Assembly: GCA_017307955.1 (NCBI GenBank)
Contig: JAFKFV010000009.1
Coordinates: 186,001-250,000, forward strand
Source of the DNA: Allobosea sp.
GTDB taxonomy: Bacteria; Pseudomonadota; Alphaproteobacteria; Rhizobiales; Kaistiaceae
Direction: 5' to 3'
DNA length: 64,000 nt
A program made the translations under genes and the position numbers. Under the pieces are notes generated by a model. That model was not told where the DNA came from. It made no database searches and saw nothing but the letters and a program-made list of their open reading frames with translations. Each line of letters opens with the position of its first letter. Within the stretch, counting starts at the first letter, position 1. Shown here one piece after another: positions 60,689-64,000 of this stretch.

Positions 60689-61015
60689 TCAACCGATGAT
60701 TCGATGGAGCGCGTCTTCAAGGCGCTGGCGGCGCCGACGCGGCGGGCGCTGATGGATGCCTTGAAGGATGGCCCGCTGACGACCGGCGCGCTCTGCCAGC
60801 GCTTTCCCGAGTTCGATCGCTGCACGGTGATGCAGCACCTGAAAGTGCTGGAGGCGGCCGATCTCGTCGTGCCGCGGCGCAAGGGCCGCGAGCGCTGGAA
60901 CCATCTGAACGCGCTGCCGATCAAGCACATCCACGACCGCTGGATCGGCCCGCATGCCGCGCGCGCCGCCGATCTCCTGGCGCGGATCGAGGCCGATACC
61001 GCTTCCGGGGGCTGA
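60686..61015 (+). CDS. ArsR-family transcriptional regulator
   Basis: 109-aa winged-helix repressor. FKALAAPTRRALMDALKDGPLTTGALCQRF and CTVMQHLKVLEAADLVVPRRKGRERW are the helix-turn-helix and wing. The metal-binding CxC of the ArsR metal sensors is absent, so it belongs to the SRPBCC-linked group. Its start codon lies within the palindrome and no Shine-Dalgarno sequence precedes it, which suggests a very short or absent leader. Confidence 0.92.
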   Translation: MSTDDSMERVFKALAAPTRRALMDALKDGPLTTGALCQRFPEFDRCTVMQHLKVLEAADLVVPRRKGRERWNHLNALPIKHIHDRWIGPHAARAADLLARIEADTASGG

Positions 61016-61089
61016 CCGACGGATCGCCTTGCCGCCGTCACGGTTGACGCACTAGCTTCACCCCGCACACCGCCACCCCGGAGGTCAGA

Positions 61090-61539
61090 ATGCCGAACCG
61101 CGTCCTCGTCGCGACTGCGCTCCTCGCCGGATTGGCGGCCGCCCTGCCCGCCGCCGCGCGCGCGGATGCGCTCGCCGATGCCGTCGGGGCCATCGAGGCC
61201 TCGGTTCAGGACGTGCGCATCGCCGGCAATTGGGAGCAGGACGGCCGCAAGGGCGTCTTCCGCGTCGTCGTCGCGCGCGCCGGCCTGCCGCAGACGGCGC
61301 GGCTCTTCGTCCAGTGGATCGCGACCGGCGTCGATGGCTCGGAGGCGCTGGTGCGCTCGGTCGAGATCGCCGAGATGCAGGCCCTGAAGCTCGACATTGC
61401 CGACTTCGTCGCCGAATCCGATCCAGACGGGCTCACCGTCTTCGTCGAGGTCGTCGACCCCAAGGCGGATACCGACCAGAGCTATGAACTCTTCGTCGAG
61501 CACGACGGCAGCTACCGCTTCGGGCCGGCCAGTAACTAA
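61090..61539 (+). CDS. Small secreted protein of unknown function
   Basis: 149-aa protein with a signal peptide ending in ARA (about 25). The mature part (ADAVGAIEASVQDVRIAGNWEQDGRKGVFRVVVARAG and later LFVQWIATG) looks beta-rich and cysteine-free. I do not recognise a family. CGGAGG precedes the ATG. It follows the arsR gene by 74 bases; cotranscription is possible. Confidence 0.8.
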   Translation: MPNRVLVATALLAGLAAALPAAARADALADAVGAIEASVQDVRIAGNWEQDGRKGVFRVVVARAGLPQTARLFVQWIATGVDGSEALVRSVEIAEMQALKLDIADFVAESDPDGLTVFVEVVDPKADTDQSYELFVEHDGSYRFGPASN

Positions 61540-61585
61540 AAAAGCAGGAATCGGCGCCGCATAGGCCCGAATTCCTTCTAAAAGT

Positions 61586-61615
61586 TTGACAAAACGGCCT
61601 CGATGCCGGTATCTG
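61586..61615 (+). promoter_or_regulatory. Predicted promoter of the DEAD-box helicase gene
   Basis: TTGACA (61586-61591) and TATCTG (61610-61615) are separated by 18 bases. The placement leaves a leader of roughly 65 bases before the proposed TTG start, long enough for the cold-induced leader control seen for some helicase genes. Confidence 0.45.
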
Positions 61616-61684
61616 CCTGCGACGCTCACCGTTGGCGCCGACGCCACGTCGCCGGGCCACGCAGCCCATCGGGCCATATCCTTC

Positions 61685-63244
<1,560 letters not shown>

Positions 63245-63402
63245 GCTGGAGAGACCGCGCCTTAACACGGCGTTCACCAAGGCCAGCCCCCGCTGTTGCG
63301 ATGCAGCGGGGTGATGAACCGCCTTAGGAACCCGTTAGGAATTCGCGTCCAGATTGTACCCGTCCGAGGGATTGGCAGGTCCCGCAGCGACGGTCGGGGG
63401 AC

Positions 63403-64000
63403 ATGAAGGACAGCGGTGAATTTCTGCGTAAGGCCAGTCTGGCCAGGGCGGCGCTCGCCGCGCTGGAGCGACACGACCTCGCGCCCGAGCCGCAGAATTA
63501 CGCGCTCTTCTATGCCTATGCTTCGGGAAGCGAACCGCTTCTGAAGGAAGCCATCGACGGCATCCTGCGCGAAGAAGGCGGGCTTTCTCGAGCCGATCTC
63601 TCGATGCTGTGCCGGGCCTTCCTGCGCGATCAGGCGCTGGGGCTCACGTGGCACGAACTCCCCTTCGAAGCTGCCGGCCCCGCCTCGACGCCGCCCGATG
63701 CGACCGCCAGCGCCGCCGCGGCGCTTGCCGCCGCCCATGCGGCAGCGACGCGCATCGGCAACCGCACCGCGACTATCGATCTCGTCCGCCGCCTCGTCGC
63801 CGCCACCCGCTCCATCGAGGAGCGCAAGCGGCTGATCGAGGAGGAACTCGCCCGCTCGCGCGCCGAACTGGATGCGCTGCAGGCCAGCCTCGACAATGTG
63901 CGCCACGAGACGCTCAACGACCAGCTGACGACCCTCGCCAGCCGGCGCCATTTCGACGCGACCTTCGAGCGCGCGATCGCCGAGGCGCGCGAAAGCGGGG
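63403..64000 (+). CDS. GGDEF-domain protein, truncated by the window edge
   Basis: The first 199 codons of a probable diguanylate cyclase. The N-terminus (FLRKASLARAALAALERHDLAPEPQNYALFYAYASG) is a helical domain found in rhizobial cyclases; a coiled-coil-like stretch (IEERKRLIEEELARSRAELDAL) leads to DQLTTLASRRHFD, the first GGDEF-domain motif. The catalytic loop lies beyond the right edge. The ATG at 63403 follows a GGGGG run. Confidence 0.85.
   Translation, partial: MKDSGEFLRKASLARAALAALERHDLAPEPQNYALFYAYASGSEPLLKEAIDGILREEGGLSRADLSMLCRAFLRDQALGLTWHELPFEAAGPASTPPDATASAAAALAAAHAAATRIGNRTATIDLVRRLVAATRSIEERKRLIEEELARSRAELDALQASLDNVRHETLNDQLTTLASRRHFDATFERAIAEARESG

Overview
The window is GC-rich, gene-dense DNA from an alphaproteobacterium of the Hyphomicrobiales (rhizobia-like) type. 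Support for this comes from the gene order rpoZ - rsh - pyrE - DUF2062 - pdxJ - acpS - lepB - rnc - era, an ExoR-type Sel1-repeat protein, a porin of the alphaproteobacterial Porin_2 type, and several c-di-GMP proteins of the rhizobial kind. The species cannot be fixed from sequence alone. I see no rRNA, tRNA, CRISPR array, IS element, integrase or phage gene; the region reads as stable chromosome with accessory metabolic blocks.

Layout. 0-9 kb: a sugar-type ABC substrate-binding protein whose partners lie off the left edge, a nitroreductase, an SGNH esterase, and two similar CHASE4-GGDEF-EAL proteins that flank a YcaQ-type DNA glycosylase. 9.2-11.8 kb: a tight three-gene operon of an unrecognised 316-aa protein, a short SET-domain methyltransferase with a complete eukaryote-like post-SET cysteine pattern, and an MFS transporter. 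12.7-26.4 kb: a large catabolic locus in three transcription units: (i) a NitT/TauT-type ABC importer plus an SDR; (ii) on the minus strand an allantoinase-like cyclic amidohydrolase, a Gfo/Idh/MocA oxidoreductase, a COG3618 amidohydrolase and a NicX-like M29-fold protein; (iii) on the plus strand a C15 pyroglutamyl-peptidase homologue, a 2OG-Fe(II) oxygenase, a second SDR and a PLP dehydratase. A GntR/FCD regulator sits at the divergent promoter. Near-identical 11-bp sites (TTGTCGATAAT-like) occur before all three units, in three copies exactly 19 bp apart before unit (iii). The likely substrate is an N-heterocyclic or cyclic-amide compound, but its identity cannot be read from the sequence.

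26-34 kb: a DeoR regulator divergent from an MFS protein, AMP nucleosidase, OsmC, a DHA2-type MFS exporter, exonuclease III, a GFA protein, a TfoX C-terminal-like protein, and a BrnT/HTH toxin-antitoxin pair in which the conserved BrnT C-terminus lies in the -1 frame. 34-42 kb: the conserved housekeeping cluster. 42-50 kb: NYN protein, UDGb, a porin with an unknown secreted protein, smpB, dapA and a lytic transglycosylase. 50-64 kb: an OmpA/BON-like envelope protein with four internal repeats and two small companion genes, exoR, parE, a VOC protein, a Tag-like glycosylase, DUF2254 and YqaA membrane proteins, an ArsR/SRPBCC divergent pair with an operator overlapping the arsR start, a DEAD-box helicase, and the start of a GGDEF protein that runs off the right edge.

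The two most promising unexplained items are the unknown/SET/MFS operon and the GntR-controlled catabolic locus.
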